Positions 13,666-25,743 of a stretch of 64,000 nt of DNA are shown in pieces. Each line of letters begins with the position of its first letter. Position 1 is the stretch's first letter. Origin of the DNA: Hemibagrus wyckioides (Eukaryota; Chordata; Actinopteri; Siluriformes; Bagridae). The notes below the pieces were generated by a model. That model did not search any database and was not told where the DNA came from. It worked only from the letters and a program-made list of their open reading frames with translations. Made by a program: the position numbers and the translations under genes. The stretch lies in assembly GCF_019097595.1 (NCBI RefSeq), contig NC_080720.1, positions 20,857,352 through 20,921,351 on the forward strand, in the 5' to 3' direction.

Positions 13666-14741
13666 GTGATAGGAGAAGGAACCATCTTCCAGGCCATTTA
13701 CTGTAATCATCATTCTCTAATCAATCAAACCTTTCATCATAAGTCAAGCATGTGTATATGTGTGCATGCAATAGTCTACATTATTGTGAGAAAGCCCTTG
13801 TGCTTCACAACACATGCAGTACATGCACTCTGCTTTTTCCCCAACGCATGCTCACGTGTACAATGCTCACGCGGCGTATTCGTATTCACCATCCGACACT
13901 TTCCACCATCAATAAACACACAATGGACAAAGATCTATGACTCCTCTGATCTCTGTCTCCTTTCATGCATGCCTCATCTTATACACCTCCTTTCGCTAAG
14001 GTCGTCTCATCAAGCACCTGCCTTTCAAACCCTGTTGGCTGGAGGAGGAACTGCAACTCGTAGCAATAGTGCTGTTGCCCACAGCAACTCAGCACCGCTG
14101 TGTGTAATAAAGCTTTTGTTTGAGATAATTGGCTTTACAAAGAAAAAAAAAGGGATGCCCTCTGTACTTGTCCCTCAACAGGCTGAAAAATTCATCTTGA
14201 AGGGAAACCATTCAGGCGAAAACGAGAGGAGGTCTATTTTCAGGCTGATTTCCCTGCCTTGCATTTTAAATGCCTGAGCGTGTGTGTGTCCTTCCTTTGT
14301 TGATTTAATTGTACAATCTGTCCAAAATTGAAAGCAAGTTTCAGTTTGAAATCAGAACAACGATTACTGATCAATATAAATAAAATTGGATATGTTTAGG
14401 CTTGTACATCAGAGGGACCTTCAGCAATATCGACTAGGTTACAGAAAGGCAGTGTTAACATTCTCAGTCTAGTGCACTGAGAGGCCTTCCTACCTGTCCT
14501 ACCTATCAGTACCTTAACAGTGGTGCTGCTGTAAAAAAGGAGAAAGACACACAAGTAAGAACTGACTAAAATATCAAGAAACTCACCACCTGTGATGCAC
14601 ACACACACACACACACACCTGCTTTGCCGGCTGCCTCCAGCAGTTGCCTTGGTGACCCGTCAGGTTTGGTAATTTCAGCTTCCTGATTGCAGCACTAGCT
14701 GTAATTTGCTAAAGTGTCTCTCCTCAAGGGTTCACCTACTG

Positions 14742-14745
<4 letters not shown>

Positions 14746-14781
<36 letters not shown>

Positions 14782-14794
14782 TCTCTTTCTCTCA
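14746..14794 (+). repeat. (CT)n microsatellite
   Basis: CT tract with few interruptions; overlapping short ORFs are low complexity. Confidence 0.9.
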
Positions 14795-15394
14795 TCAACA
14801 CATATTTCCTTCACTAGCCTTAACAGAATCTTCAGAAAACTCCTTGTGTGGGAAAACTTTTGCAAAATGTGTACTTGAAACAAATAACTTTTAGGCGATG
14901 ATCCTAAGTGAAACCGTGTAATGCCTGGAAAGCGAAGAAACTGAATAAGGAGATAATACAGAAATTCGGCACATCTGTGTTTATTTGTCACTAAGCCATA
15001 CTCAGACAGTAGCGTGTTAGATGAGTGTGAGAGGCATGATTGTGGAGGGTTTTGAAAAGAAAAGCGAGGCGTGTCTCGGTTACATGCGATTTTGTTCTTA
15101 AATTACATCAACTTTTCTTGTGTGATAGGGGCTCAGTGTAAATCCAGCACCTGACAGTTTGATTTGAACGCAATATGACATAGCACAAATTTATGCCGTG
15201 GGCTGTACATACACTCAAAACTCTATGGAATGTCATCTTACGCAACTGAATCATGCCTTCAGTTAACTGTCAGTACATAGTAGATCCTGAAACCAACAGA
15301 ATATACAGTGTTTTTAGTTCCCCATAAGCCCTTGGTTGCTGTGGTAGAAAGGACATTATTTATTTACATTTACATTATTTACTGTCCAGTGTCA

Positions 15395-15660
15395 CCCAAA
15401 TGAGGATGAGGCTCCCTTCTGAGGCTGGTTCCTCTCAAGGTTTCTTCCTCATATCATCTCAGGGAGTTTTTTTGCAGCAGGCTTTTTCATTAGGGATAAT
15501 GTAGGGATAAAATAGTAACTTTAATTTAATTTAATTTAAATTTAATTATAATTTATCATTTTTTTTTCCTATCATTCTCTGTTTCTATACTTCTGTAAAG
15601 CTACTTTGAGATAATGTCCATTGCTAAAAGTGCTGTACAAATAAAGTGAATTGAATTGAA
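15395..15660 (+). repeat. Common fish interspersed repeat
   Basis: It begins GAGGCTGGTTCCTCTCAAGG, runs through TCTCAGGGAGTTTTT and ends CTTTGAGATAATGTCCATTG..AAATAAAGTGAATTGAATTGAA. Relatives occur at 41060-41165, 51385-51597 and, reversed, 7690-7790. Its class is not known to me; the ending in a short (GAATT)n tail suggests a retroposed element. Confidence 0.7.
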
Positions 15661-15785
15661 AACATTTTTCACTCCTACTTTCAAATCTCCTAGATTCAAA
15701 ATTTCAGAAACTGTACTTTTGTCAAAAAAAAAAAAAAATAGATTTTGTTAAGTTAAACTAAATTTCCAGTAGATTGACATTACAC

Positions 15786-16445
15786 TCTCCTCTGATTTAT
15801 AGACATTTTGGAAACCTGACCATCACACCATCCGAATTCTAGATTTAGTCTCCCTTAACTGTTATATAAACCGTAAACCTCTATTCTGCTGGGAAAGATT
15901 TTCACTAGATTTGAGTTCAGCCACAAGAGCTTTAGTGAGGAGCCTTGGGTGCAGTCAGCCATCCAGTTCATCCCAAAGGTGTTTAGTGAGGTTGAGGTCA
16001 AGGCTCTGTGCTGGAATATGTTTTTGGATCTCTTAGCTCCAGTGAAGGGAAGTCTTAATGCAATAGCAGACCTCCAGTGTCCTGGGTTCGAGCCTCGCTC
16101 CCGCTCACTGTGTGTGTGGAGTTTGCATGTTCTCCCTGTGCTTGGTGGGTTTCCTCCGGGTGCTCCGGTTTCCTCCCACAGCCCAAAGTCTGGGATGCTG
16201 CTAGGCTGATTGGAGTCTATAAATTGCCCGTAGTGTGTGACTGTGTGAGTGAGTGTGTGTGCCCTGTGATGGGTTGGCAGTCCGTCCAGAGTGTATCCTG
16301 CCTTGATGCCCAACGACGCCTGAGATATGCACAGGCTCCCTGTGACCTGAGGATCGATTGGATAAGCGGTACAGACAATGGAATTAAATGGAATGAAGAA
16401 TGAAGTGGGGGAACACAAACTTTTGGCCATATGGTGTACACCATC
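15786..16445 (-). mobile_element. Tc1-like relic interrupted by a SINE
   Basis: The left part (15786-16057) and right end (16405-16445, AACTTTTGGCCATATGGTGTA) match the fish Tc1-like family whose ends read CACTATATGGCCAAAAG. The middle (16058-16404) is a SINE. The long minus-strand ORF 15855-16430 crosses both elements and is not a gene. The strand follows the usual orientation of this family and is tentative. Confidence 0.75.
16058..16404 (+). mobile_element. tRNA-derived SINE (Mermaid/V-SINE-like)
   Basis: B box GGGTTCGAGCC near 16083, then GAGTTTGCATGTTCTCCC, GTTTCCTCCGGGTGCTCC, GATGGGTTGGCAGTCCGTCC and GGATAAGCGGTACAGA, ending in a GAAT-type tail. This is the widespread fish tRNA-derived SINE type. 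It sits inside a Tc1 relic, so it is the younger insertion. Confidence 0.88.
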
Positions 16446-17582
16446 ATATTAGTCTTTTTTTACAATTTGTTTACTTTTAAATTGCTTTTCTGACCTTTCA
16501 TTTTTTTTACTTCAAAGGCTATTGAAAGCCAATTCTTTAGAAACAAGCCATTTCTGATGAAAAATCTGCCAACCGCAGAGGCATGAAGTACACACAAGTC
16601 ATTTTAATAACCTGAATACTGAAAACCTTACTGCACTTTTTAACACAAAAAAAAAAATCCACATCAAATATATAGTATACTATTCTTTTAAAAAATTTAC
16701 AGACTGTTGCTTCTTTCCAATATTGACAATCTGTCACTTTTAGAAGGAAGAAAAGAAAGTAGTGTTTAGGCATAGTAGCGTTTACATATCGTTAAATGGA
16801 TTGTCTATTCTCATGAATGCCTTTGTGAATGAGTGTAATGTGATGGACTGGTGGCTTGACCAAAACCTTTTGCTCCTGACCATGATAAAGCAGCTACTTC
16901 ATAAGAATGAACTTCAGTTTTGTGAAACAGAGAGCAACACAAAACAACTGCAATTAACAATTGCAGCAACACAGAGAAAAAACATCAGAAATAAAAAGCA
17001 CAATTTGTACAATGTGACAAGATAGCAAAGTTGCATATTAAATACCCTTCTGAGTTCTGAGGCTTTCTGGGCTTGTGAGCTTCTCTAAGTCTCTGCCTTG
17101 ACATGGTCCCCTGGGCCGGAGCCACACTGAAAGAAACTTTGGTCCTGCAAAGTGCCGGTGCTCTTTCGTGTGTAAAACTGCACCATCGATCCCTTCACAG
17201 AGGCTGGGGGCGAGATCAATATGCCACCAAATCCACATAGCCACGCTCCAGAGGACAGCAGCCCATCTCATCACACACCAAAACCCCCATGAAGGACTCG
17301 TGTGTGTGTGTGCTTGTGTCTAGAATTTGGCCCGGTTGGAGAGCATGTGGAGTGAGGTGATGGTATTAGGTGAAGTTATGGCTTTCATAACGGTGGGGAA
17401 AACACACACATTCCCTCATTCTCATTGCACTCAGACTGTTTTACTGAACTGTTCAAGACTATAGCAGACCCTAGAGTTTTAACTAGAGTTCATATTATGT
17501 CTCTAGTTTCATTCACTGACTTCATTGTAAGATTATTTATTTTGCAGAACACACATGTCCTTTTTCTCAGTGAGTGATCTTA

Positions 17583-18060
17583 CACCGATCAGCCATAACC
17601 TTAAAACCACTGAGAGGTGAAGTGAATAACATTGATTATTTCATTACAGTTGCACCTGTCAAGGGGTGGGATATATTGGGCAGGAATTGAACAGTCGGTT
17701 CTTAAAATTGATGTGTTGGAAGCATGAAAAATCGGCATGTGTAAGGATCTGAGTGACATTGACAAGGGCTAGACAACTGGGTCAACGATTCTGATGGCTA
17801 GAAAACTGGGTCAGAGCATCTTCAAAACAGCAGGTCCACTGGGATGTGTCTGGGATGTGCCGGACAAACAAATCCGATTCCCAAACTTACAAAACCTAAA
17901 GGTTCTGCTGCTAACATCTTGGCGCCAGACAACACGACACACCTTTAGAGGTCTTGTGGAGTCCATGTCTCTATGTCCATGTCTCAGATCTGTTTTGGTG
18001 GCACAAGCTGGACCTATACTATATTAGTCAGGCGAATATTAATGTTATGGCTGATTGGTG
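17583..18060 (+). mobile_element. Internally deleted Tc1-like transposon with both ends
   Basis: The left end CACCGATCAGCCATAACCTT and right end AATGTTATGGCTGATTGGTG are inverted repeats of each other, flanked by TA dinucleotides (17581-17582 and 18061-18062), the Tc1 target. Internal blocks match the start and end of a fish Tc1 transposase region (TGGCTAGAAAACTGGGTCAG; CTTGTGGAGTCCATG), but the middle, including most of the DDE core, is deleted. Non-autonomous. Confidence 0.9.
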
Positions 18061-18227
18061 TATGCTCTAATACAATCATTTCACAGCATCAGTGCACGTT
18101 CCATATTATTGGAACAAAAAAATTCTAACTTGAGCATGGCAGTGTCATAGTCATGTGAAAAACAAAAAAGAAACAGACTTTGAAACACCACAGATTAGTA
18201 ACTGTTGTGCAATATGACATTTAGTTA

Positions 18228-18727
18228 AACACTATATGGCCAAACAATTTCATATTTAACTACCACAGCAATATGTGGTTCTTTCCTTCAAACTGTTTCC
18301 ACAATGTAGGAAGCACTAGAATGTCTTTACATGTTGCAGCATTACAGTTTTCCTTCACTGGAACTAGGAGACCCAAACATGTTCCAGCAGGACATGTATC
18401 CCTGTGCACAAAGTCAGCTCCATGAAAACATGGTTGCTGTCCAGTGGTTTGCACAGAGCCCCGAGCTCAACCCCACTGAACACCTTTGAGGTGAACTGTA
18501 ATGCCACCTGCAAGCCAGGCCTCCTCGTCCAACATCAGTTCTGGACCTCACTAATGCTCCTGTGTCTGAATGAACACAAATGCTCCAGAAAGTAGTGGAA
18601 AGCCTTTCCAGAAAATCAAACAAGGACCAAGTTCATGTTAATGCCCATGGTTTTAGAATGAAATGTCTAACAAGAACATATGGATGTGTCAGGACTGGTG
18701 TGGTCAGAAACTTTTGTCCATGTATCC
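18228..18727 (-). mobile_element. Tc1-like relic (CACTATATGGCC family)
   Basis: It starts CACTATATGGCCAAAC and ends AAACTTTTGTCCATG. Internal text such as TCCTTCACTGGAACTAGGAG and CCCACTGAACACCTTTGAG matches a second fish Tc1-like family also present at 15786, 35335 and 37797. No open transposase frame remains. It lies only about 170 bp from a Tc1 copy of a different family. Confidence 0.75.
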
Positions 18728-19365
18728 ATTGCTTGAGGCCACACTCTTTGCACGAAATTGACTTGCCACTGGTTATACTGTTAAACTGTTAAATACGTCA
18801 ATGAAATTTAGTGGAGTGGAAGTATGTTTTAAAAGACTAGTCAATGTGCTCACTGTCAGTGTTTGCAGTTAGAAAACTACATCACATTTCCATATAAGCC
18901 ATTTAGTCCTCATGGCTGACATTAGATTGATCTGTTCAACATACTTAACCACCCTCTGATTTTCATCACTAGTAATGTGAATTATAAAGTGATAGATTTG
19001 ATGCTCTTTCAGGACTTTCAGCCTAAAACTATTTAAAATATATGCAATCATGCAAGTCTCTTAAGCCTGGACCCACTCATACACCTCTGCCCCCATTTCA
19101 AACCACAATACCCAAAATGCAGTGCACCTAAACCCTAGCAAACCCCAGTATTTTTGTGGACCTCCTTTAAAAAATGTGGCGGGTAGGGTAATATTATATA
19201 ATCTGTCCCTGTAGAGGCGATAATATTATTAGACATGTTGCACAAGCCTTGCTCAGTATATACATTCTTGTCCTGAGAGACAATCTTGTTTTTTTTCTTC
19301 TCTTATACGATTTAGTTGTGTTCACTGGAAATGTCACTGATTTGTGGGCACTTGATGTTTATGTT

Positions 19366-19371
<6 letters not shown>

Positions 19372-19404
<33 letters not shown>

Positions 19405-19438
19405 TGTCTCTGTATCTCTTTGTATCTCTCTCTTTCTC
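19372..19438 (+). repeat. (CT)n microsatellite
   Basis: CT tract with TGTCTC/TATCTC interruptions. Confidence 0.9.
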
Positions 19439-21370
19439 TATCCCTCACGTGTCCTTGGCCAACACCGGCCTCCTAAAACGCTAGTGGCGATTTAGAGAGA
19501 CTTTGCGATGGGAATGATTACGGGTTCACAAATAACATGTTTCTCGCTCCCCGCTGCTGATTGTTGATTGGCCACTCTTAGGTCAGCTCTGAAGAGGGGG
19601 CGGCTGGACAAGCTCTTCTTTAGAGAGCCAAGAGGGAATGAAGAAAAGATGGAGAGATGAGGAAAGGAACGTGTGGTCAGAGTCATAAAGCCTTTAATAC
19701 AATCTGGACATAGTTGTGCTGGAGATAAGTAGACAGATATAGAGACAAACAGAAAGGAAGTGAAGTGGTGGGGAAAAACAATAGGGGGGCTTGTGTTTTT
19801 CCAGTGAAGGGAAACCCCAAGGATAGAGAGAGAAAGTACAAAAAAGAGATGATTAGATGGTATTAGAACATGTTTTTTTTACTAATAATTTTCTCTCTAA
19901 TTTAGTCTTGGCCGATTCCCATCGACCTAGTCTACTAGTCTATATGACAGCTTCCAATCTCGCTGTGTGAAGGCTACCACATGCTTCCTCAATGGTGGTT
20001 TTCATACTGGGCACTCGGTCAGACCCAAAACTCGAAACCCATTTCTGTTGTGTTCATCTTACCTCATCACGAATTTGCATGAACACATTTTGACTCACCA
20101 TATTTGTTATTTTTTATTATTTTTCTGCTGTTACATGCAGTAAGACACCTCTCCTCTTGTGTGTCCCACACAATGCCACTCAGGCAGTACACGTGTGGTG
20201 TAAACTAATGACCTCATCATCGGCTAAAACACATGCGCAGGTTGCTACAGCTACGCTAGAACATAACAGCACATCATATATAAACCTCTGCTTCTTATTA
20301 CATCTAAAGCTATACAGAGCCTCGCACCATTATCTCTCTGAACCTCTGTACACTATAATGTTACTACTACTAATAATAATATATATGCAATATTAGTCTG
20401 AACCTGCATTAGACATCGAGGTGTGTGTGTGTTCTTTGAGCGCACAGGAACACACGCAGCGAACACTGTTCTTCACCTTGGAATTTGCACTGCCTATTTT
20501 AGCCTTTTAATCTAGTCGTGTAGCTGCTTATCGGCATTCAAATGAACATCTGCATGTAGCTCAAGTGCTCTGTAATCGTTTAAAAGCCCTGGGATTAGGA
20601 ATGCCTGCTGATGAGCAAGCGGCACCCTCGGGCTCCCATCATGCACTCTGTTCCGGAGGGTCTGGAAACCATGAAGAGCCAGGCTTTACTACAGGTTGTT
20701 TTAATAGACTTTAAGGCAGCTCAATAGCACACTGGATATGGATGCTGTAATTTCATTTCTGATCACTTTTTCTTTTTTTCTGATTAATACAGCCTTCAGT
20801 TATCAGGCTTTCTCAGTGACTTTGAAATCCTTTCTCATCTCACTGTCAAAACCGAAGTTGTAGGGGGAAAAAGGTTTTAAAGAAACCAAATGCTTAAAGG
20901 AAAACGTATGTTCTCCCAGCTGAGCCAAGTATTTTCATTAAACTGTTTACTTCATAGAAATAAAAGTCGACTGAATAATCCTTCCTCCAGAAGGGCTGAG
21001 GAGAAAATGACAGAAATAATGAGAAATTACATTTATTGCTCACACTGAGGTTTTTTTTTTTTCCTGATGTAAAGAATTGCTTCATCAAAGTACCAGCTGC
21101 TGTTTTAAACAAATGATTACCTGTATTTTCAAGGCACTTTTCTGTGAATTGCACCCTGTGGACTGTTATACGTATTACATTATAAATAACAAATAAACCA
21201 GGTGATTTATAGGCTCTTTTATGAAAAACAAAATTCCCCCATTTTGGTGGAAGTCTTTCTCTATAACAGCTCATGTATTTATGACACAAGCTATGGAGCC
21301 ATCTTATACCAAATGAGATTACTATATACATTAATGTCCTTTGATATCATCCTACAATAAACTGCACTGC

Positions 21371-21394
21371 TCTCTCTCTCTCTCTCTCTCTCTT
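21371..21394 (+). repeat. (CT)n microsatellite
   Basis: Short pure CT tract. Confidence 0.92.
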
Positions 21395-21593
21395 GCATGG
21401 GTTTGCTTTAGTTTCCTCCCATTGTCTAAAAACATGTAGGTGGATTGGCTGTGCTAAATTACCCATACGTTTTTTTTTATGATTTGTTTAATGATTGTTG
21501 TTATGAATGCTTGAAGCTTTTTTTCCAAATTCTTTTCAGTGTGGGGAAATTGCAAGCAAATGATTCCTCTTTTAAACTACTAGCAGTGAAAAC

Positions 21594-21965
21594 TACACCA
21601 GGTTACGTATGTAACCCAGTTCCCTGAGAAGGGAACCCGATGCTGTGTCATGGCTGACGCTATGGGAATTCCAATACCAACGCCGCCACATGCCGGGAGA
21701 TGTCTGTCCCGGAAGTCGTGAAAGAGCCAGGAGCAGAGCATCATTAGTCCTGTATAAGGGAGTGGGGTCCAGGTTATAGAACCTGGTAAAGGTGTTCGGA
21801 GAGGACCAACCTGCCACAGCACAAACATCCTGGGGGGAACGCCCCTAGCCAGGGTGCTGGACAAGGTGATACACCTAGTGGAGCTCCAGCCATGATGCAC
21901 CGTTGAGTTCCCTCGAAAGGAAACACACATGTAATCATTAGGAGAGCTGTACTCATTTGACACAA
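21594..21965. repeat. Interspersed repeat of unknown class with palindromic head
   Basis: It starts with GGTTAC-GTAT-GTAACC (21601-21616), then CAGTTCCCTGAGAAGGGAAC, is relatively GC-rich, and ends near GTTCCCTCGAAAGGAAAC. I recognise the GTTACGTATGTAACC..GTTCCCT pattern as a recurring fish repeat, probably a non-autonomous DNA element, but cannot name the superfamily. Minus-strand ORFs at 21580-21963 fall inside it. Confidence 0.55.
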
Positions 21966-23502
21966 GTGAACTGAAGAGGGTTTTGGCTGAATGAGTGTTG
22001 TTATGGTGTCACACAACCCGTCTTGGCCCAGATCTGTTGAAAATCTGCTGTAATTTTGAAAACTTTCAAGTTTCTCCGAATATGTATTTGAGTGTGTATG
22101 TGCAGGTAGTGTGTGCCAGTGTCAGAGTTATCAAAAGTTGTCAAAGTCATCTCTGTGAGTGTATTATCAGGTTTTTTCAGATGGTTTTCTCCTTTCCAAG
22201 ACATTTTCCAAGAAACAAGAGAGGCAAAGAAGTTGCTGCACTTTATTGGAAAGCTTCAGTGATTTGTACAGATGAGTCAGGTACAATCCTTTCAAAGATG
22301 TGAGCTAACACAGAACAATAAGGTCACACTTGATGTCAGATCGCCTTTTAAGGTTGTTTGATTCATGTCAGCTGGTCACCTGCCTTTCAGAAATCAGGAC
22401 AGTTTTTTTTGGGGAGAGTAGATACCTGCACTGGACTCTGTTTCTTTCTTTTCACCTCCTATACATTCATAGTATTCCTGTGTAACTGGCCTCCTTCTGC
22501 TTACACAATCACCACTGCTTCCATCTCTTTACTCAAACCATACCCTGACACCTCTAATATTTCACTTGATAAAGTGATGTGTCTCTCCCTTGCATGTCCA
22601 GCTTCAGGACAACAGCCATGTTTCTGTTCCATAACCCCATTACCCAGCATGCTCTCCTCCTCTCTTGTCTCACCATAACACTCACCTCTCCTCATTTCAT
22701 GGAGGCTTGGGGCTCTTTGCTAGATCCCTTTCCCCATCCGGGACTCGTGTTTTTTTTTCTCCAGCTCCAGCACTGACCCTAGTGCGACTTCCAGCCCCGC
22801 AAGCAGCTGCAGCCCCAGTTTTAGCTGCTGTTGGTCCCACCATCACTTTTAATGACACAAAACACACTTAATAAAAAGTTTTAACCAATGAACTGCTAAA
22901 AGTTTTATAGCGATTCTTTGTAAAAGATCTCCAGATTCCATGTACATTGCCATCAAAAAACACAAGAAGTCACAAGATTAGCACATTAGCAGAATTGTGC
23001 AGGCTCACTGAATAAATCATTCAGTTTGGATTATAATTATGCAGACACCTTTAAACTGCTTTATCACTTGTTTGTAAACCAACAACATGTAAAAATACTG
23101 CTGTGTGTCCATCTGTCTGTCAGAAAATCTGATGTGGTTTATCTCAGGTTGACCCTGCACACTCCTGCTCTTAGTGGACGATGAATCGAGGACAGTGGAG
23201 TGTGGTGTCTGAGTGCAAAGCCTTGTGTCTTTGTTATCTCTCTCTTTTTTTGTCTCATTCAACCCCACTCTCTGGCCAGTCTATGGCCTAATGAAGAGAA
23301 GCAAATGAAATGTGTGATTGTGTTTGATAGGAAGTCGGTTTCCATTAGAGAGCCATTGTACACTCTGTGATGGAGATCTCTGGAGTCCGAGTGCCTGGAG
23401 AGCGTCTCAAAAATGGAGTGCCGAGCCAAATCAGCTAGGGCTTGAAATGTGAAAGGATGAATGAGAAAAGTTATTTGATGATTTAAAATACATACATATA
23501 AG

Positions 23503-23607
23503 ATGCTCAGCATAAAAAAGCACAGTGGAGATTATTTACATTGTGGATATCTTTATGTGATATCCACAATGTAAATAATCTCCACTGTGCTTTTTTATGC
23601 TGAGCAT
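23503..23607. repeat. Perfect inverted repeat: 49-bp arms, 7-nt loop
   Basis: The left arm 23503-23551 is the exact reverse complement of the right arm 23559-23607, with loop TTTATGT. It starts ATGCTCAGCAT and ends ATGCTGAGCAT. No transposon ends or target duplication are visible. Confidence 0.97.
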
Positions 23608-23620
23608 AAAGACTCTAAAC

Positions 23621-23713
23621 TATACTATACTATACTAAACTATGCTATACTATACTATACTATACTATACTATACTATACTATACTATACTATACTATAC
23701 TATACTATACTAT
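23621..23713. repeat. (TATAC)n pentanucleotide microsatellite
   Basis: About 18 units of ACTAT/TATAC with slight variants at the left end, starting 13 bp after the perfect hairpin. Confidence 0.97.
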
Positions 23714-24321
23714 CATTATAGCAGACATCATTATAGCAGAAGAAGGAAAGCTTGTATATTATTCTTGAGCGTTTCACAATAATAGAGTTTGTTTTTAGTG
23801 TGGACTCAAAATGTCACCAAACTGTGTTTGATATCTAGACTTATGCTTGGAGCTCAAAGCCGCACGTGTTCCATAGTGTGACCTTTAAGAGCATAAATGC
23901 TGCAAAAAAGTGAAATTAATGTGCACACACACACACACGTGCACACATCTCATATAGATCACTCACAAAGTCACAAAGAAAGCCTGAACTAGAACAGGAC
24001 CAACTGGGACAGCTAGTTCAACTCAATTTCTTTGTGGAGAATCTACAGACGGATCAGATCAGGACACATGGGGAGTGTGTGTCGTGTAATTATAAATTAA
24101 TTAAAGCGTGTCTGGGTGAGATATGGATGCAAAGTCAAAGCTGTCTCCATGGATAACACCGAGACCATTTGCCATTTAAATGTCAAAATGTCCCAACTTA
24201 TAAAAGAAGAGCTGTGTGGATGGAACCAAAGTGTCACGGAAAACGTGTGTAAGTTAGCATGAGGATATACTTGCAAGAACTTTAGATAAGAAGTATATAA
24301 TATAGGTATAGATCAATATTT

Positions 24322-24560
24322 AGGCCGGCGGTAGCTTAAGTTGTTAAGGCCCTGCGTCGCTGACTGGAAGATCGAGCTTTAAGCCCTAGCACAGTCAAGC
24401 TGCCAACATTTGGCCCTTGAGCAAGACCCCCAACCCACCCTGCTCCAGAGGCACTGCCTCATTGCTGACCCTGCGCTCTGACCCCAACCTCCAAGGATGG
24501 GATAGGCGAAGAAAAAATTTCATTGTGCAGTAATATAGATGTGACAGATAAAGGCTACTT
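24322..24560 (+). mobile_element. tRNA-derived SINE (second family)
   Basis: The tRNA-like head GGCGGTAGCTTAAGTTGTTAAGGC is followed by CTTGAGCAAGACCC, GACCCTGCGCTCTGACC and a tail ATTTCATTGTGCAGTAATATAGATGTGACAGATAAAGGC. Relatives are at 57607-57795 and, decayed, 29245-29410. The A and B boxes are mutated. Confidence 0.82.
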
Positions 24561-24825
24561 ATATTTTGGGGTAATAGTGACTAAAACATATCACACTGTG
24601 AGGGGTTTAAGGGAGGGGTGAGGTAGCTGGTCATGTGACCTTGCATGGTTACGGTTTTGCTGTAAAGAGTTGAGATCATGTGCCACACTTTTTTTTGTTA
24701 CATGTATTGACATTTGTGTGTCTCCAAGGAAAACTAGGGACAATGAGATTCAGCAGGTGGCAGCGCATGAGTCATTTTCTTCTGTCATTTCCCCTTCAAG
24801 TTTACTGCCCTGGTCAAGTGACCTG

Positions 24826-25326
24826 AGTAATCAAGGTGTGTGCGAGGAAGTGGGAGTGGTCAAGGTGTCTGTGAGAGTAGGTGGGAGTGTTCAGGGTATC
24901 TGTGAGTGTGAGTGTGAGTGGTCAGAGTGTCTGTGAGAGTAGGTGGGAGTGGTCAGGGTGTGTGTGAGAGTGAGTGGGAGTGGTCAGGGTGTCTGTGAAA
25001 GTAGGTGGGAGTGGTCAGGGTGTCTGTGAGAGTAGGTGAGAGTGGTCAGGGTGTCTGTGAGAGTGGTCTGGGTGTCTGTGGGAGTGGTCAGGGTGTGTGT
25101 GAGAGTGAGTGGGAGTGGTCAGGGTGTCTGTGAGAGTGGTCTGGGTGTCTGTGGGAGTGGTCAGGGTGTGTGTGAGAGTGAGTGGGAGTGGTCAGGGTGT
25201 CTGTGAGAGTAGGTTGGAGTTGTCTGGGTGTCTGTATGAGTGAGTGGGAGTGGTCAGGGTGTCTCTATGTGTAAGTGGGAGTGGTCAGGGTGTGTGTCAG
25301 TGGGAGTGGTCAGGGTGTCTGCGAGA
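24826..25326 (+). repeat. G-rich minisatellite, 31-bp unit
   Basis: Tandem copies of about AGTGGTCAGGGTGTCTGTGAGAGTAGGTGGG. The 31-bp spacing of GTCAG is measured at 24921, 24952, 24983 and 25014. Shorter units and a duplicated block of about 80 bp give higher-order structure near 25060-25200. About 16 units; the plus strand is rich in G and T and poor in C. Confidence 0.93.
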
Positions 25327-25495
25327 CAGATCCAGGATGAATTAATAGAAGAATAGTGATAAGCTACACTGAAATGCAGTGCTGTTGTGTTGACTGCACA
25401 ACCTAGCACAAGAGATCAGCAGAAACACGTTGACATGTGCAGTGTCTAAGACTGTAGTCAGCACAATGGTTTTACCCAGAGGACCAGAGTCAGAG

Positions 25496-25496
25496 A

Positions 25497-25548
<52 letters not shown>

Positions 25549-25550
25549 AC
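25496..25550. repeat. (CA)n microsatellite
   Basis: CA tract with two AAAC interruptions. Confidence 0.95.
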
Positions 25551-25630
25551 TGCAGGCCAGTGCCCTCTCAAGCAACATTCTGCTGCCAGACAAGTGCTAT
25601 TAATAGCAAACTCTCCCATCCTCTCCCAAC

Positions 25631-25632
25631 TC

Positions 25633-25686
<54 letters not shown>

Positions 25687-25687
25687 A

Positions 25688-25734
<47 letters not shown>

Positions 25735-25743
25735 ACACACACA
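25631..25743. repeat. (CT)n then short (CA)n microsatellite
   Basis: CT tract of about 100 bp with a CACTCACTC break, ending in a CA run. The ORFs across it are low complexity. Confidence 0.95.

Noticed and set aside
13666..14277. 203-residue plus-strand ORF, the longest in the window
   Set aside because: No recognisable domain, biased His/Cys/Ser composition, no splice or neighbour support. A stop-free run of this length can occur by chance when six frames of 64 kb are read.
15855..16430. 191-residue minus-strand ORF
   Set aside because: It spans a Tc1 relic and a SINE; no domain.
20894..21331. 145-residue minus-strand ORF
   Set aside because: No recognisable motif and ordinary intronic composition; treated as chance.
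23503..23607. microRNA precursor
   Set aside because: The stem is perfect over 49 bp with no bulges and a 7-nt loop, unlike normal microRNA hairpins.
24826..25326. CRISPR-like array
   Set aside because: The units are contiguous with no unique spacers and the host is a vertebrate; it is a minisatellite.
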